Source of the DNA: G965267335 sp965267335
GTDB lineage: Bacteria > Bacteroidota > Bacteroidia > Cytophagales > JAAEPT01
DNA length: 64,000 nt
Assembly (NCBI GenBank): GCA_965267335.1
Contig: OZ253953.1
Location: 1,984,001 to 2,048,000, forward strand
Direction: 5' to 3'
The notes beneath the pieces are model-generated. The model had not been told where the DNA came from. It saw only the letters and a list, made by a program, of their open reading frames with translations, and did not search any database. The translations under genes and the position numbers were made by a program. Shown piece after piece: positions 35,701 to 44,835 of this stretch; the stretch's first letter is position 1, and the number at the start of each line of letters is the position of its first letter.

Positions 35701-38265
35701 GTAATACAGGAGTCTTCCAACGGTGTTTCGGGTTGGGTAAATCGAGCCGGCCCTGAACTTGCTGCTAGTAGTCAGTTTTCTTTTTCTCCCGGACTTAGTA
35801 CCGGACAAGGATACTATAGATTGATAATGAGTGGTAACGGGAGTTGCTCTGATACTTCAAATGTTATTTCTGTAAACTTTGAGCCGGGAGCTACGCTAAC
35901 AGATATTTCTCCGGAGTCTGATGTCTGTGAGGGAAATACAGTAACCTATACCAGTAATTCAACATCTTCAACAGGTCATAGCTGGGTGATTACCGGTGGG
36001 ACTCAGCTATCTGGTGGTACAAGTAACGAAATTCAAGTGGAGTGGAATACGAGTGGTCCTACCGGTACAATAACAGTGCAAGAGGTGACTCCGGGAGGCT
36101 GTTCAAGTGCTGAGGTAACTAAAGACATTACGATTAATCCGAAACCCGTACTTGATCCGATATCGGGCTTAGCTGATTTATGTGAAGGTACCTCTGGAGT
36201 AAGCTATGATGTAGTCCCATCGACTTATGACACTTATACATGGGATGTTACCGGAGGTGCTTCCCTAAATTCTCAGGGTACGGCTTCTACTACTATAGAT
36301 TGGGGCAGCAGTTCAGGTCAGGTTAGTGTATATGCAACAGACAATGGTTGTGTGGGAGAAGCAGTACAGATAGCCATCAATGTGAATAGCATACCAGTTG
36401 TGACAGGTATTTCAGGAAACACCCAGCCAGATTGCTATGAGTCCGGTGTCATTTATACAGTTGATCCGGCTAATTCTGGCTCTAGTTACTCCTGGAATGT
36501 TCCAAATGGAGCATCAATAACCTCGGGAGCAAGTGGACCTGGGAATACCCAAATTACTGTTGACTTTGGTCAGGATAATGGAAATGTCTCCGTTACTGAG
36601 ACGAACTCAGGTTGTACAAGTGCTGTGGCCGCGTTGGCTATTGACTTGCAGGGGTGCAACCTCGATGCAAATTTCATGGTTGATGTTGATACTATTTGTA
36701 TTGGTGAGTCGGTAACCTTCACAGATTTATCTACTGGCTTACCCGACACTTGGGACTGGAACTTTGGATCAGGAGCTTCACCGGCTAACGAATCCGGACA
36801 AGGACCGCATACAATTACCTATACCACGGCTGGAAGTAAAACAATTACACTTGTTGCATCCTCGGGAGCCGTAGATGATACAGAGACTAAAGTTGATTAT
36901 GTGGTTGTCTTAGATACGGTAACTACTTCTCCGATTGTTGGTGCGACTGAAGTTTGTCCCAATTCGGTGGAGTCATATGAAGTGGATTTCAACACAGGAA
37001 GTACTTATCAATGGAGTATTCCTTCAGAGGCATCGATTATCGGGGCTCAAAATGAAAATTCGATTACAATAGACTGGGGAACAACAGCAGGTGTAGTGAG
37101 TGTGATAGAAACGAATTCTAATGGTTGTCCTAATGTTGGTCAAAGTATCGAGGTCACTTTGCGAGATACACTTGGAGAAGTAGGTGAAATATCAGGGCCT
37201 ACAACTGCCCTGTGTGGTGGTGTCTCAGGTAGTAATTATACCTTTTTTATTCCGGAGGTCGACAATGCGACAAGCTACATCTGGACAATACCATCTGGAG
37301 CCGTGATTAACTCAGGTGATGGGACTAATCAAATTGAAGTAGATTTCTCGGCTGTTACCGGGAACAACCTGACTATAGATGTTACCCCACAGGGAACTTG
37401 TGGAGTGGGAGAAACGAAGTCCTACGATTTTGATGTGATCGCAACAGTATCGCCCAATGTTTCAATTATTCCTGACAAGAATAATGTTTGCGGTACGGAA
37501 CTGATAACAATTTCGGCACTCTACCAGCACGGAGGATTGGCACCTGAGTTCTCATGGTATATCAATGGAGTACCTGATATTACAGGTGATGAAGATGAGT
37601 TCTCCGGTATCTTTCAGGATGGTGATTCGGTTACTGTTATATTGACCAGTGATGCCAGCTGCACTGAGTACTCGCAAGATACTTCCAATTCGATAATCAT
37701 CAATATTCTGGACACACCCACTGCTGAAGCTGGACCAGATCAGGCCGTTACAGACTTACCGGTAAATTTGAGTAGCGAACAGTATCAATTGTATACAACG
37801 TCTACCGGGGTAATTTACCAATGGACATCATCAGTAAATAATCAAGAGTTAGATAATGCTATGCCAGGTTCACTCATGGATTCGGTTTTTGCGACCCCAG
37901 CCGAGGATGTTACCACCTATTATTTAACAGTGACAAATTTGAACGGATCATGTCCCGTGATGGATTCAATGATCGTAACAATCCAATACGATATCTTTAT
38001 CCCAAGTGGATTTTCACCAAATAATGATGGTAACAATGATATGTTCCAGATTCATAACATCGAAAAATTTCCAGGAAATCATGTTGAGGTCTATAATAGA
38101 TGGGGGAGCTTGATATATGAAGCCGATGGTTATGGTATCAACACACCATTCTGGGACGGAACGGTTAACGGCCAGGATATGCCCATGGGAACGTACTACT
38201 ATATCGTGTCAGTGGAAGCAGGTGGAGGACAGCAGTTTGCAGGTCCCGTGACGATCATCAAATAA
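32758..38265 (+). CDS. T9SS type B protein with parallel beta-helix and Ig/PKD domains
   Basis: About 1,835 residues from ATG 32758, which gives a signal peptide (MNISKGLALLVCFLLTL...SYSQ); the frame extends 16 codons further back with only a TTG start. Residues ~20-870 form a right-handed beta-helix made of PbH1 coils, with phrases such as 'GNxIGTDxxGTxxxGNGxxGI' and 'NVISGNG', of the NosD/pectate-lyase fold. After an Ig-like region come several ~90-residue Ig/PKD modules, including a true PKD ('DWNFGSGASPANE'). The C-terminus is a gliding-associated type B domain ('IPSGFSPNNDGNND', 'VYNRWGSLIYE', 'FWDGTVNGQDMPMGTYYY'). No pectate-lyase catalytic residues can be assigned by eye, so it may be an adhesin or a polysaccharide-active enzyme. 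The 3' end overlaps the convergent cupin gene by 8 bases. Confidence 0.9.
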   Translation: MNISKGLALLVCFLLTLSHSYSQYIVDANTDNAPLTGGVGVGSIGDLRYCIEQANANPGSTITFAIPGAGPHTIVLNGQLNIISNTFINGASQSGQDRIILDGGSGGYNCFAVFPCCGQDPNGAVLESMVIKNFGSNGVSLDGATGITITDCFIGVDSDGITVAGNGANGIVLINGAGSSTIDNCRIIGNGTNGVDLTVSSSNTITGNVISANGSNGINLNACTGNTIQGNLIGTNPSGTADMGNGSNGINLVFGSNGNTIGGNTVSQRNVISGNDDSGVFCFQSDQNEFYGNYIGTDINATAIIRNDGHGILLHDGSDENIIGSPTSGARNIISGNGSSEFVHGIYIQLNSNNNIVQGNYIGVDVTGNNRLANTGNGISIAESCSGSVIGGDQVGEGNVISGNGFFDNLTPNLNSGISMVNLIENTTIEGNMIGVNPNGTIAIPNANYGIWANTIGGNVIIGSSDAGNIISSNGVYGFAGADQGIHLENVDDVEIYNNVIGLNAAGTMDYGNGAEGIFIIQSNNVTIGNATAGNTISGNDAEGIHISASTNITVRGNYIGTDVNGTIGNGSLGNALSGIKIDFASVGIVVGGSVTGEGNIVSGNGTVGLEGNGVLVYGGSDDAIVQGNIIGIDVNGTAYGNTLHGVNVEGSENVTIGGLTGTSGNIISNSGFHGIQFRDVNSGYAYGNYIGLGLTGSGDHGNGQNTSSSDKGSGILLLNAHNIEIGGTTNAHRNVISNNREMGIHTVAANNTLIQNNYIGVDATNTQSEGNYQGGVKIVGVNVGFGAAGFGSSVIENIIANSQNISVSNQGNGFGIAVVGNNTGDQNEIVRNSIYCNAGEGISLDLDVNESFGAGGAGNTGKSTPVKDVLNCSATETVGAAGSVEPFDEVHVYYNNLCGCEGEEYLGMTTAAADGSWSFTHPFAVADSSMVTVTATDVDNNTSQFSSCCIATAGTISGSGILCVGDDLTIDIQNHLGVSFVIQESSNGVSGWVNRAGPELAASSQFSFSPGLSTGQGYYRLIMSGNGSCSDTSNVISVNFEPGATLTDISPESDVCEGNTVTYTSNSTSSTGHSWVITGGTQLSGGTSNEIQVEWNTSGPTGTITVQEVTPGGCSSAEVTKDITINPKPVLDPISGLADLCEGTSGVSYDVVPSTYDTYTWDVTGGASLNSQGTASTTIDWGSSSGQVSVYATDNGCVGEAVQIAINVNSIPVVTGISGNTQPDCYESGVIYTVDPANSGSSYSWNVPNGASITSGASGPGNTQITVDFGQDNGNVSVTETNSGCTSAVAALAIDLQGCNLDANFMVDVDTICIGESVTFTDLSTGLPDTWDWNFGSGASPANESGQGPHTITYTTAGSKTITLVASSGAVDDTETKVDYVVVLDTVTTSPIVGATEVCPNSVESYEVDFNTGSTYQWSIPSEASIIGAQNENSITIDWGTTAGVVSVIETNSNGCPNVGQSIEVTLRDTLGEVGEISGPTTALCGGVSGSNYTFFIPEVDNATSYIWTIPSGAVINSGDGTNQIEVDFSAVTGNNLTIDVTPQGTCGVGETKSYDFDVIATVSPNVSIIPDKNNVCGTELITISALYQHGGLAPEFSWYINGVPDITGDEDEFSGIFQDGDSVTVILTSDASCTEYSQDTSNSIIINILDTPTAEAGPDQAVTDLPVNLSSEQYQLYTTSTGVIYQWTSSVNNQELDNAMPGSLMDSVFATPAEDVTTYYLTVTNLNGSCPVMDSMIVTIQYDIFIPSGFSPNNDGNNDMFQIHNIEKFPGNHVEVYNRWGSLIYEADGYGINTPFWDGTVNGQDMPMGTYYYIVSVEAGGGQQFAGPVTIIK

Positions 38266-38524
38266 AGTTATAGTGTTTTCTGATAGGTGAAGTGATTTTC
38301 CAATGACACGATAGCCCTTTTGGGAAAGTGACATAATCTCCCGGCTTAATATAAACCTCCTGATTCTTTGTCGTTACAGTCACTTCTCCTTCAAGTATCA
38401 GGCACACTTCTTTGTCATCATAATGCCAGGGAAATTCGGATACTTCTTTTTCCCATATAGGCCAGGAGTAAATGCTTTTTTCTTCAATCTCAGCGTCAGA
38501 GAGATGTTCAATAGTAATTTCCAT
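38258..38524 (-). CDS. Small cupin-domain protein
   Basis: 88 residues forming one cupin barrel of the DUF861 (Cupin_3) kind: 'FPWHYDDKEVCLILEGEVTVTT' covers the first motif, 'YIKPGDYVTFPKGLSCHW' the second. The Trp-rich strand 'SIYSWPIWEKEVSEFPW' before it is usual for this family. It is cytosolic with no signal. Such proteins often handle small organic acids or sugars, but no substrate can be assigned. It is transcribed divergently from the gene at 38558, with a 33-base gap, so any shared promoter must be compact. Confidence 0.8.
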   Translation of the reverse strand: MEITIEHLSDAEIEEKSIYSWPIWEKEVSEFPWHYDDKEVCLILEGEVTVTTKNQEVYIKPGDYVTFPKGLSCHWKITSPIRKHYNFI

Positions 38525-38557
38525 AATCTGCTATCTTTGAGTTTCAATTCTATCCCT

Positions 38558-39004
38558 GTGGAAAAAGTTAGAGTATATTCTCGTTGTCAACAAATTATTG
38601 AAGAAAAAATTCAATCTCTTCAGCGCCAGCTCGATTCATTTCAAAGTGCTGCTAATAATGAAACTAAAAGCAGTGCTGGTGATAAATACGAAACCGGGAG
38701 AGCCATGATGCAGCTGGAGAAAGATAAGGTGGCGCAGCAGATGACAGAGGTATTAAAACTACGCAAGGTGCTCGATGGGATCAACCCTCAAAAAAAACAT
38801 GATCAGGTACAATTGGGGAGTCTTGTTCAGACAGATAAAGGGTATTATTTCATTAGCGTGTCTCTGGGTAAAATTGATGTTGACGGTGATGCCGTATTTT
38901 GTTTATCACCGGTCGCTCCATTTGGCAAGAGGATAATTGGCGAGAAAGCGAAAGGAAACTTTGACTTTAATGGGCAAGGCTTCCATATACTTAGTGTGAG
39001 TTAA
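38558..39004 (+). CDS. GreA/GreB C-terminal-like protein
   Basis: 148 residues from GTG 38558. The frame is open further upstream to 38423, but that would run through the divergent cupin gene, and the conserved part begins at 'VEKVRVYSRCQ'. The N-terminal half is helical and contains the family phrase 'NNETKSSAGDKYETGRAMMQ'. The C-terminal half matches the Gre-factor C-terminal domain: 'GSLVQTDKGYYFI' ... 'LSPVAPFGKRIIGEKAKG'. In Bacteroidota databases this family is often mislabelled '3-oxoacyl-ACP synthase', for which there is no catalytic Cys or similar length. It may bind RNA polymerase, but the acidic tip loop of true GreA is not evident. Confidence 0.8.
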   Translation: MEKVRVYSRCQQIIEEKIQSLQRQLDSFQSAANNETKSSAGDKYETGRAMMQLEKDKVAQQMTEVLKLRKVLDGINPQKKHDQVQLGSLVQTDKGYYFISVSLGKIDVDGDAVFCLSPVAPFGKRIIGEKAKGNFDFNGQGFHILSVS

Positions 39005-39849
39005 TTTATTTCGTGTGCAATGGCGATTGTGAAAGCAGGGGATTTTAAAACATGGTTACCCCAGAAGCCACCCGCTGAACTGAGCCATATGTAAGTGTTC
39101 TCGTTAAATTTTTTACCAAACTTAAGACCATATGTGAGGTATTCCAGGTTGTTTACATAAAGCCCTGTATAGATGAAGTTTCCGTCATCAATTTGACCAT
39201 CGTAAAATGATTTCAGAAGAGTAACATCACTAATGATATACCAGGATTCCTCTATGGTGATACCTCCCTCTAATCTGCAATTCAGTTGAGTGCTATATTG
39301 GTTGGTTCGGAATTTAGGGGACATTGAGAGCTGTATAAAACCAGAACTGAATCCACTGCCCAGGTTCACCTGTGGAGAAAAGCCAAAAGCATTTACTCCC
39401 GTTCGTAGTCCGGCTGCTTCGTTGGTTAAAGTTGAAGGTATCTCAATTCCTAAACCACAGGATGCTACGAATTGTGATGCTTGGGTGATGCCAAATAGTG
39501 CGGTCATATTAGAGTTTCCGGGTTTGAAGAGATCACCTTCCGGAAGCGTGGGGTTGGTTCCTGTATTGGCTAGCGAGTTTACTCCTTTGGTCCGAAGCGA
39601 TTTGGCTTGCGTGGAAACTTGTAGTGTGATTTTATCCGTAATACCCATTTCTGCGAACGCATGAAAAGTATTGTCTATGACAGGTCTTTCCAGTTGCCTT
39701 GTACTCCCATCTGAAGAATATACAGCTTTACCCCTGAGAAAGGAATGACTTACTTGCAGATAGTGCTGACCTTTTTGCCTTATCCAGGCTTGGCTGAACC
39801 CGGGAATTGAGAGTCGTAAAGTGAGGAAAACTACCAATAACAAACGCAT
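39001..39849 (-). CDS. Outer-membrane beta-barrel protein, unknown role
   Basis: 282 residues from ATG 39849, two codons downstream of an in-frame TTG. A signal peptide (cut near 'PGFSQ') precedes alternating beta strands and the polar loops typical of outer-membrane barrels ('WYIISDVTLLKSFYDG', 'LTYGLKFGKKFNENTYIWLSSAGGFWG'). The last residue is Asn rather than Phe. It follows phr by 25 bases on the same strand, so the two are probably cotranscribed although their roles look unrelated. The stop overlaps the convergent Gre-like gene by 4 bases. Confidence 0.7.
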   Translation of the reverse strand: MRLLLVVFLTLRLSIPGFSQAWIRQKGQHYLQVSHSFLRGKAVYSSDGSTRQLERPVIDNTFHAFAEMGITDKITLQVSTQAKSLRTKGVNSLANTGTNPTLPEGDLFKPGNSNMTALFGITQASQFVASCGLGIEIPSTLTNEAAGLRTGVNAFGFSPQVNLGSGFSSGFIQLSMSPKFRTNQYSTQLNCRLEGGITIEESWYIISDVTLLKSFYDGQIDDGNFIYTGLYVNNLEYLTYGLKFGKKFNENTYIWLSSAGGFWGNHVLKSPAFTIAIAHEIN

Positions 39850-39874
39850 TCCCAAAAATAGGAATTCGCAGTCA

Positions 39875-41173
39875 CTATTCGATTGTCAGTGCCTTTTTAT
39901 AGACGGCAAGAGCTTCTTCTCTGGCCGTTTTGTGATCTACTATTGGTTCAATGTAATGCCCATCCTTGTAATCAGGAATCCATTTATTGCAATAAACATT
40001 ATCCGGGTCAAATTTTCTTTGTTGTTCACTGGGATTAAAAACTCTAAAGTAAGGTGCAGCATCACACCCGCAACCCGCAACCCATTGCCAATTACCATTG
40101 TTAGAGCTTAGTTCGTAGTCTAAAAGTTTTTCCGCAAAGTATGATTCTCCCCATCGCCAGTCGATCAGTAAGTGTTTGCATAAGAAACTGGCTGTAATCA
40201 TCCGTACCCTGTTATGCATATACCCCGTTGTATTAAGTTCCCGCATACCGGCATCGACAATGGGGTAGCCTGTTTCTCCATTACACCATTTTTCGAACAG
40301 GTCTTCATTATTCCTCCATGGTATATTGTCATACTTCTTTTTGAAACTGGAGTCTACAACATAGGGAAAGTGGTAGAGGATTTGCATGAAAAACTCCCGC
40401 CAAATCAACTCATTGAGAAATTGGCCATTGTACTTGAGTGCCTGTTTAACTGCTCTTCTAATACTAATCGTACCAAACCTCAGGTGGGGAGAAAGTCTTG
40501 AGCCTGATGATTTTGATGGGAAATTCCGGGTGTCGTCATAATTGCTGATGAGGTCTGAGGATAAATCAAATGGTAGCACCTTAATATCGTTTTCCTGAAT
40601 TCCTAAATCTTTCTTCGAAGGGAATGAGTGGCTTAGTGGATAAAGTTTGCTCAAGTCGTTTTCGGACTCAAAAGAGTTGGTCATGGATGTTTGGAATTGA
40701 CTCTTCCATACTTTCATGTAAGGTGTATAAACTGTGTATGGTGAGCCATCTTTTTTTACTACTTCCGATTTTTCAAAAATGACCTGATCCTTAAACGAAT
40801 GAAATTCAATGTCTAGATCATCAAGTAAAGTCTCTATTTGCTGATCCCTGCTCAAAGCATAGGGTTCATAGTCGTGATTTGTAAATACTTCCTTGACATT
40901 GAATTCCGAACTGAGTTGTTGAAAGGCTTCTGATGGTGTAGTGTGCAGTATTTTTATCCCTGATTGGTTTTGGGCAAGCTTATTATTCAATTCATAGAGA
41001 GTGTCGTAAATGAAGTTAAGCCTGGGATCATCCGGGTTTAAATCGTTGATTATGTTTGTGTCGAAGATGAATACAGGCAGTACCGGAAGCCCTGACTGTA
41101 GTGCTTCAAAGAGCCCTTTGTTGTCCTCTACTCGAAGGTCTCTGCGAAACCAGAATATTGCAATTTGATCCAT
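39875..41173 (-). CDS. phr: Deoxyribodipyrimidine photolyase
   Basis: 432 residues of the cryptochrome/photolyase family. It opens with the antenna-binding alpha/beta domain ('AIFWFRRDLRVEDNKGLFEAL'). The FAD-binding helical domain carries 'LIWREFFMQILYHFP', 'CNGETGYPIVDAGMRELNTTGYMHNRVRM', 'LIDWRWGESYFAEKLLDYE' and 'NNGNWQWVAGCGCDAAPYFRVFNP', matching class I CPD photolyases. It repairs cyclobutane pyrimidine dimers using blue/near-UV light. The N-M-x-x-M-H-N-R-V-R and N-x-x-N-W-Q-W signatures are intact. It is the third gene of a reverse-strand run: Crp/Fnr regulator, DUF2306-like, phr, barrel, spaced 73, 30 and 25 bases apart. The DUF2306-like and phr genes are the closest pair. Confidence 0.96.
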   Translation of the reverse strand: MDQIAIFWFRRDLRVEDNKGLFEALQSGLPVLPVFIFDTNIINDLNPDDPRLNFIYDTLYELNNKLAQNQSGIKILHTTPSEAFQQLSSEFNVKEVFTNHDYEPYALSRDQQIETLLDDLDIEFHSFKDQVIFEKSEVVKKDGSPYTVYTPYMKVWKSQFQTSMTNSFESENDLSKLYPLSHSFPSKKDLGIQENDIKVLPFDLSSDLISNYDDTRNFPSKSSGSRLSPHLRFGTISIRRAVKQALKYNGQFLNELIWREFFMQILYHFPYVVDSSFKKKYDNIPWRNNEDLFEKWCNGETGYPIVDAGMRELNTTGYMHNRVRMITASFLCKHLLIDWRWGESYFAEKLLDYELSSNNGNWQWVAGCGCDAAPYFRVFNPSEQQRKFDPDNVYCNKWIPDYKDGHYIEPIVDHKTAREEALAVYKKALTIE

Positions 41174-41203
41174 ACAAGTGGAACAAAGTACCGGATAAAT
41201 TGT

Positions 41204-41836
41204 TTACCCAGGTAGAGATTTCTTACGGAATTTCAATGAAGTATAGGTAATCAAGATGCTTCCGATCACTGAAGGTAACAGCCAATTGATAATTTGTGGC
41301 CAATACTGAAGATTCGTAGTGGCAAAAGCCGTGACGGTAGCGATGTAGCTGCCTCCGATTCTTGCAATATGTCCCATGAGCCAATGTTGTTTTTGCAATA
41401 CGTTGAGCCAGCCTAATGTATCCTGTATCGCCATGGCAAAACAGGTTCCTCCGAAAATAAAAAGTACTATTGCATCATCTTGTATGGGTTGGTCTAGCAA
41501 TTGATAGGCTTGGGCCAACATTCCGACACTGGCTATTAAAGTACCAATCATGATTGCCTTGTCAATGAGAGCGAGCTGTCCGGATTTGTTTTTGGTATGT
41601 CGATAACCAGTAAAGGCGAGATAAAAGCTAAAAATACCAATGCTCAGGAGAAACATATTAGGTTTGAGAATACTCATTCCAATCGCTGAAAAGCATACAA
41701 AGCACATACAGCAAAAATATATCAGCCCAAATAGCTTGTGTCGCTTACTCCCTTTTTTGCTCAACATGGCTACAAGCCCGGACGATAGGGCGAGGAATCC
41801 AGCAATAATATGTAATGTTAGTATGATTTTGTACAT
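41204..41836 (-). CDS. DUF2306-like integral membrane protein
   Basis: 210 residues with about six hydrophobic helices and short loops. The opening 'LTLHIIAGFLALSSGLVAMLSKKGSKRHKLFGLIYF' has the His/Gly pattern found in DUF2306-type proteins (a 'HxxxG...H...G' layout), and 'HWLMGHIARIGGSYIA' is another His-rich helix, hinting at a haem- or quinone-linked membrane protein. Its role is not known. It lies 30 bases upstream of phr and 73 bases downstream of the Crp/Fnr regulator, so all three may be coregulated. Confidence 0.7.
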   Translation of the reverse strand: MYKIILTLHIIAGFLALSSGLVAMLSKKGSKRHKLFGLIYFCCMCFVCFSAIGMSILKPNMFLLSIGIFSFYLAFTGYRHTKNKSGQLALIDKAIMIGTLIASVGMLAQAYQLLDQPIQDDAIVLFIFGGTCFAMAIQDTLGWLNVLQKQHWLMGHIARIGGSYIATVTAFATTNLQYWPQIINWLLPSVIGSILITYTSLKFRKKSLPG

Positions 41837-41909
41837 AGAATCTTTGATTTGTCGATATCAAAGTTCAATGTTCTGGAGATAAGAAAAATTAACCTATGTT
41901 ATGAAATGG

Positions 41910-42488
41910 TTATTTGTTGCTTTTACGGATGCGACTTAGGCTTTCAGGGGCGATTCCAAGATAGGAGGCTATGTGTTTTAGCGGAATCCGTTGGACTATT
42001 CGCGGTTCTTTTTGAAACAGCTTTTCATACCTCTCTTCTGCGGTTAACTGTAGAATGTCGATCTGAATTTGCTGGTTATGGACGTAAAGTTGTTCGGCAG
42101 CTATGCGTCCTATTCTGTTTCCTATCCCGGTATCATTGTAAAGCGTTTGCAAAGCATCAAAGTGCATACTATAAAGTTCGACCTCTTCAAAAGTGATGGT
42201 TTCAAGGTCAGAGCTTTTGCAGGTAACAAAGGAAGCATAGTCGCTGAAAAACTCATTTTCGAAAGAGATGTCCAGGCAGATATATTTTCCATTGGTATTT
42301 AGGAATAATCCTGCTGCACCAGATTTGATGAAGTTGAGATAAATTTCCCTGTCACCAGCCCGCTTTATTACTTCATTTTTTTTGAAAATTCGTTTTTCCA
42401 AAAGCGAGGAAAAGTGTTCCCAGACTTCTTCGGGAAGCCCAAGGAAGTTGTCAAAGGTTGACTTGATGTTTTTATGAATTTCGGACAT
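41910..42488 (-). CDS. Crp/Fnr-family transcriptional regulator
   Basis: 192 residues. The N-terminal half is a cyclic-nucleotide-binding-like barrel ('EEVWEHFSSLLEKRIFKKNEVIKRAGDREIYLNFIKSGAAGLFL'). The C-terminal helix-turn-helix is compact: 'LTAEERYEKLFQKEP' then 'RIPLKHIASYLGIAPESLSRIRK' (about 165-190), the usual Bacteroidota Crp-like ending. The cAMP-contact residues are not clearly conserved, and there is no Fe-S Cys cluster as in Fnr. The downstream gene encodes a membrane protein and may be its target, as is often the case in this phylum (inference). Confidence 0.88.
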   Translation of the reverse strand: MSEIHKNIKSTFDNFLGLPEEVWEHFSSLLEKRIFKKNEVIKRAGDREIYLNFIKSGAAGLFLNTNGKYICLDISFENEFFSDYASFVTCKSSDLETITFEEVELYSMHFDALQTLYNDTGIGNRIGRIAAEQLYVHNQQIQIDILQLTAEERYEKLFQKEPRIVQRIPLKHIASYLGIAPESLSRIRKSNK

Positions 42489-42592
42489 TTTTTGAGACTT
42501 TGATTCCCGATTTATGTATACTGAATGCTATCGGAACTAGCCATTATGTTAGTTATATGATTGATAGTCGAGGCGCTATAAAAATTTCAAAT

Positions 42593-44710
42593 TCAGGTAC
42601 TTATTTTTACCCCAAATACGCACACATCATCTATTTGATCCTCACTTTTCTTCCAGTCATCATATGCTGATTCTATTGCAGATAATTGCGCTGACATAGG
42701 CTTGTCCCTGATTTCTACAAGCAAATCTTTGAACTTCGGGTATGAGAATTTTTTCTGGTCGGGGCCACCAAACTGATCAGGGTAACCATCAGAAAAACAA
42801 ACCAGTATATCACCATCTTCAAGTTGAATTGTATTTTTCGTAAAGATTCCATCTTTGCCTTCTTCAAAAGAAATGGATTGCTTATCACCGCGAATCTCTG
42901 CGAGGTGATCGGTATGGTAACGCAATCTTCCGGGTACGGAAATATTGCTTTTGGCGATGTTATCTCTAATTATGTAGATCGGATTATTTGCCCCGGCAAA
43001 TTGCAGTGTATTGTCCTTTTTGTCCCAAATACAAAGGGCCATGTCCATACCATCCTTTGATAGGCTGGCCTCTGTTTGTCCAAAGGTTTTTATTAGTAGC
43101 TTGCGAAGTTCAATAAGGATCTTATCCGATTCGATCACACCATTTTCAATAACGATTTCATTCAGCAGACTGGTGCCTATCATACTCATCAGTGCTCCGG
43201 GGACTCCGTGTCCTGTACAGTCCGCAGCTGTCCAGATGACTTTATTATCTTGTGTGATATGAGACCAGTAGAAGTCGCCACTTACAACGTCTCTGGGCCT
43301 GAAGAATATAAAATGTTCACCAATACCTTCTTTGTCTTTCGAATTGAGGATGGCATTTTGAATGGTTTTCGCATAGTTGATACTATCGGTAATTTTTTTG
43401 TTTTGTTTATTGATTTCCTGATTGGCCCCCTCAAGAGCTAAATTTTGTTCCTCAATTAATCCTTTTTGCTTACTAATAACTCGAAACCTGGTGTAAAGAA
43501 ATAGGGTGAACCCGAGCACCAGCACCAGCCCCCCAATGGTAAACCACATTATCAGTTGACTTCTTGCGCTTTTAAGCTCTTTTTCTTTCAGAATCCGGTT
43601 CCGTTCTTCAATACTTTGCTTTTCAAATTCGGATCGGACTTCCAGCATACTAAGCTCTCTTTGCATTTGAAAAGAGGACAAGCTATCGATAACGGATTTA
43701 TATCTCCTGTAGAAGTTGAGGGCAGTTTCTTTGTCCTTCATGTCTTCATACATATAAGCCATAGTTTCATAGGCATCCTTTAGCCTGGTTGTAGCTCCAA
43801 TTTCACCAGAGAGCTGTATGGCTTCATTGAGATAGGCTTCTGCTTCCTCATACATTTCAAATTCGGCATAAAAACGACCTAGATTTATACAGGTACTGGC
43901 AACGTCAAATTTATTGCCTAGTTCCCTGGTGATATCCAGGCTTCGGGTGTAATACTCAAGTGCCTTGTATATTGATTTTTTAGAGTTTTTGTAATCCTCA
44001 TTGTTTTGCTCGATTCTTCCCTTGATTTGATAACAGAGCCCGATATTATTATAGCTTCCGGAAATTCCTTTTTTGTCATCCAATTCTTCCCGCAGTACTA
44101 AGCTCTTGTGATAGTAGGTGAGGGCAGAATCCAGGTTCCCGTAGTTGAACATTAGATTACCGAAATGGTTGTATGAATCGGCTATTCCTTGTTTGTCTTT
44201 TAACTCAGAAAAAGTCTGAAGTCCACGGATAAAATTCTTCTCAGCTTTTTCAAAATTGTGTTGGCTCATGTGGGCCCTTCCACGATCATTGGATGATTCA
44301 GCGAGTAATTTTTTGATCTGTTGAATTTTCTTTGCTGATTTTTCTTTTTCAAGGAGTCGGTTGTAAATCGATTCTCCGTCCAAAAGTGTTTTTAGTGCCC
44401 CGGGATAATCCCCGATTTTGGTTAGGGCCTTACCTTGCAGGCTTTTTGCTTCCGCGAGCGTATAAAGTGCTTTTTCAGAGTTATTGCCTCCTATGAATTC
44501 TTCGGCTGATTTAGCGTACTCTAATGCAATTCCATAGCTCTGACTTTCAAGTAATTCCTTACTTATAATGTTAGCATATCGGGCTTTTTCTACAAAATCA
44601 GTGCTTGCGGTTGTTATCTCAATAAGGCTATCAATATTAACCTTGTTTTGGGCACCTAACCTCTGACTCAGGAATAAACAGAATAGTATAAAGCAGATTC
44701 TTTTCGGCAT
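42593..44710 (-). CDS. TPR sensor with SpoIIE-type PP2C phosphatase domain
   Basis: About 705 residues from ATG 44710 (an in-frame TTG lies 4 codons earlier). A signal peptide, 'RICFILFCLFLSQRLGAQ', is followed by about seven TPR repeats (~45-345) in the periplasm, one membrane helix ('MWFTIGGLVLVLGFTLFLYT', ~388-408), a coiled coil, and a cytosolic SpoIIE/RsbU PP2C-type phosphatase ('PRDVVSGDFYWS', 'AADCTGHGVPGALMSMIG', 'LVCFSDGYPDQFGG'). Such proteins dephosphorylate anti-anti-sigma factors or similar partners after a signal is sensed outside. No RsbV/RsbW partner is seen nearby. Confidence 0.93.
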   Translation of the reverse strand: MPKRICFILFCLFLSQRLGAQNKVNIDSLIEITTASTDFVEKARYANIISKELLESQSYGIALEYAKSAEEFIGGNNSEKALYTLAEAKSLQGKALTKIGDYPGALKTLLDGESIYNRLLEKEKSAKKIQQIKKLLAESSNDRGRAHMSQHNFEKAEKNFIRGLQTFSELKDKQGIADSYNHFGNLMFNYGNLDSALTYYHKSLVLREELDDKKGISGSYNNIGLCYQIKGRIEQNNEDYKNSKKSIYKALEYYTRSLDITRELGNKFDVASTCINLGRFYAEFEMYEEAEAYLNEAIQLSGEIGATTRLKDAYETMAYMYEDMKDKETALNFYRRYKSVIDSLSSFQMQRELSMLEVRSEFEKQSIEERNRILKEKELKSARSQLIMWFTIGGLVLVLGFTLFLYTRFRVISKQKGLIEEQNLALEGANQEINKQNKKITDSINYAKTIQNAILNSKDKEGIGEHFIFFRPRDVVSGDFYWSHITQDNKVIWTAADCTGHGVPGALMSMIGTSLLNEIVIENGVIESDKILIELRKLLIKTFGQTEASLSKDGMDMALCIWDKKDNTLQFAGANNPIYIIRDNIAKSNISVPGRLRYHTDHLAEIRGDKQSISFEEGKDGIFTKNTIQLEDGDILVCFSDGYPDQFGGPDQKKFSYPKFKDLLVEIRDKPMSAQLSAIESAYDDWKKSEDQIDDVCVFGVKIST

Positions 44711-44835
44711 TCTATAAACCAACTTATGAAAAAACCACTTTAATTAAAAGCACTAAATGGGTATTGAGCAGTATATGAAGTAGGGGAGTACTGACCTGGA
44801 TACTGATCGTGTCGTATTAATAACACTATTTTACG

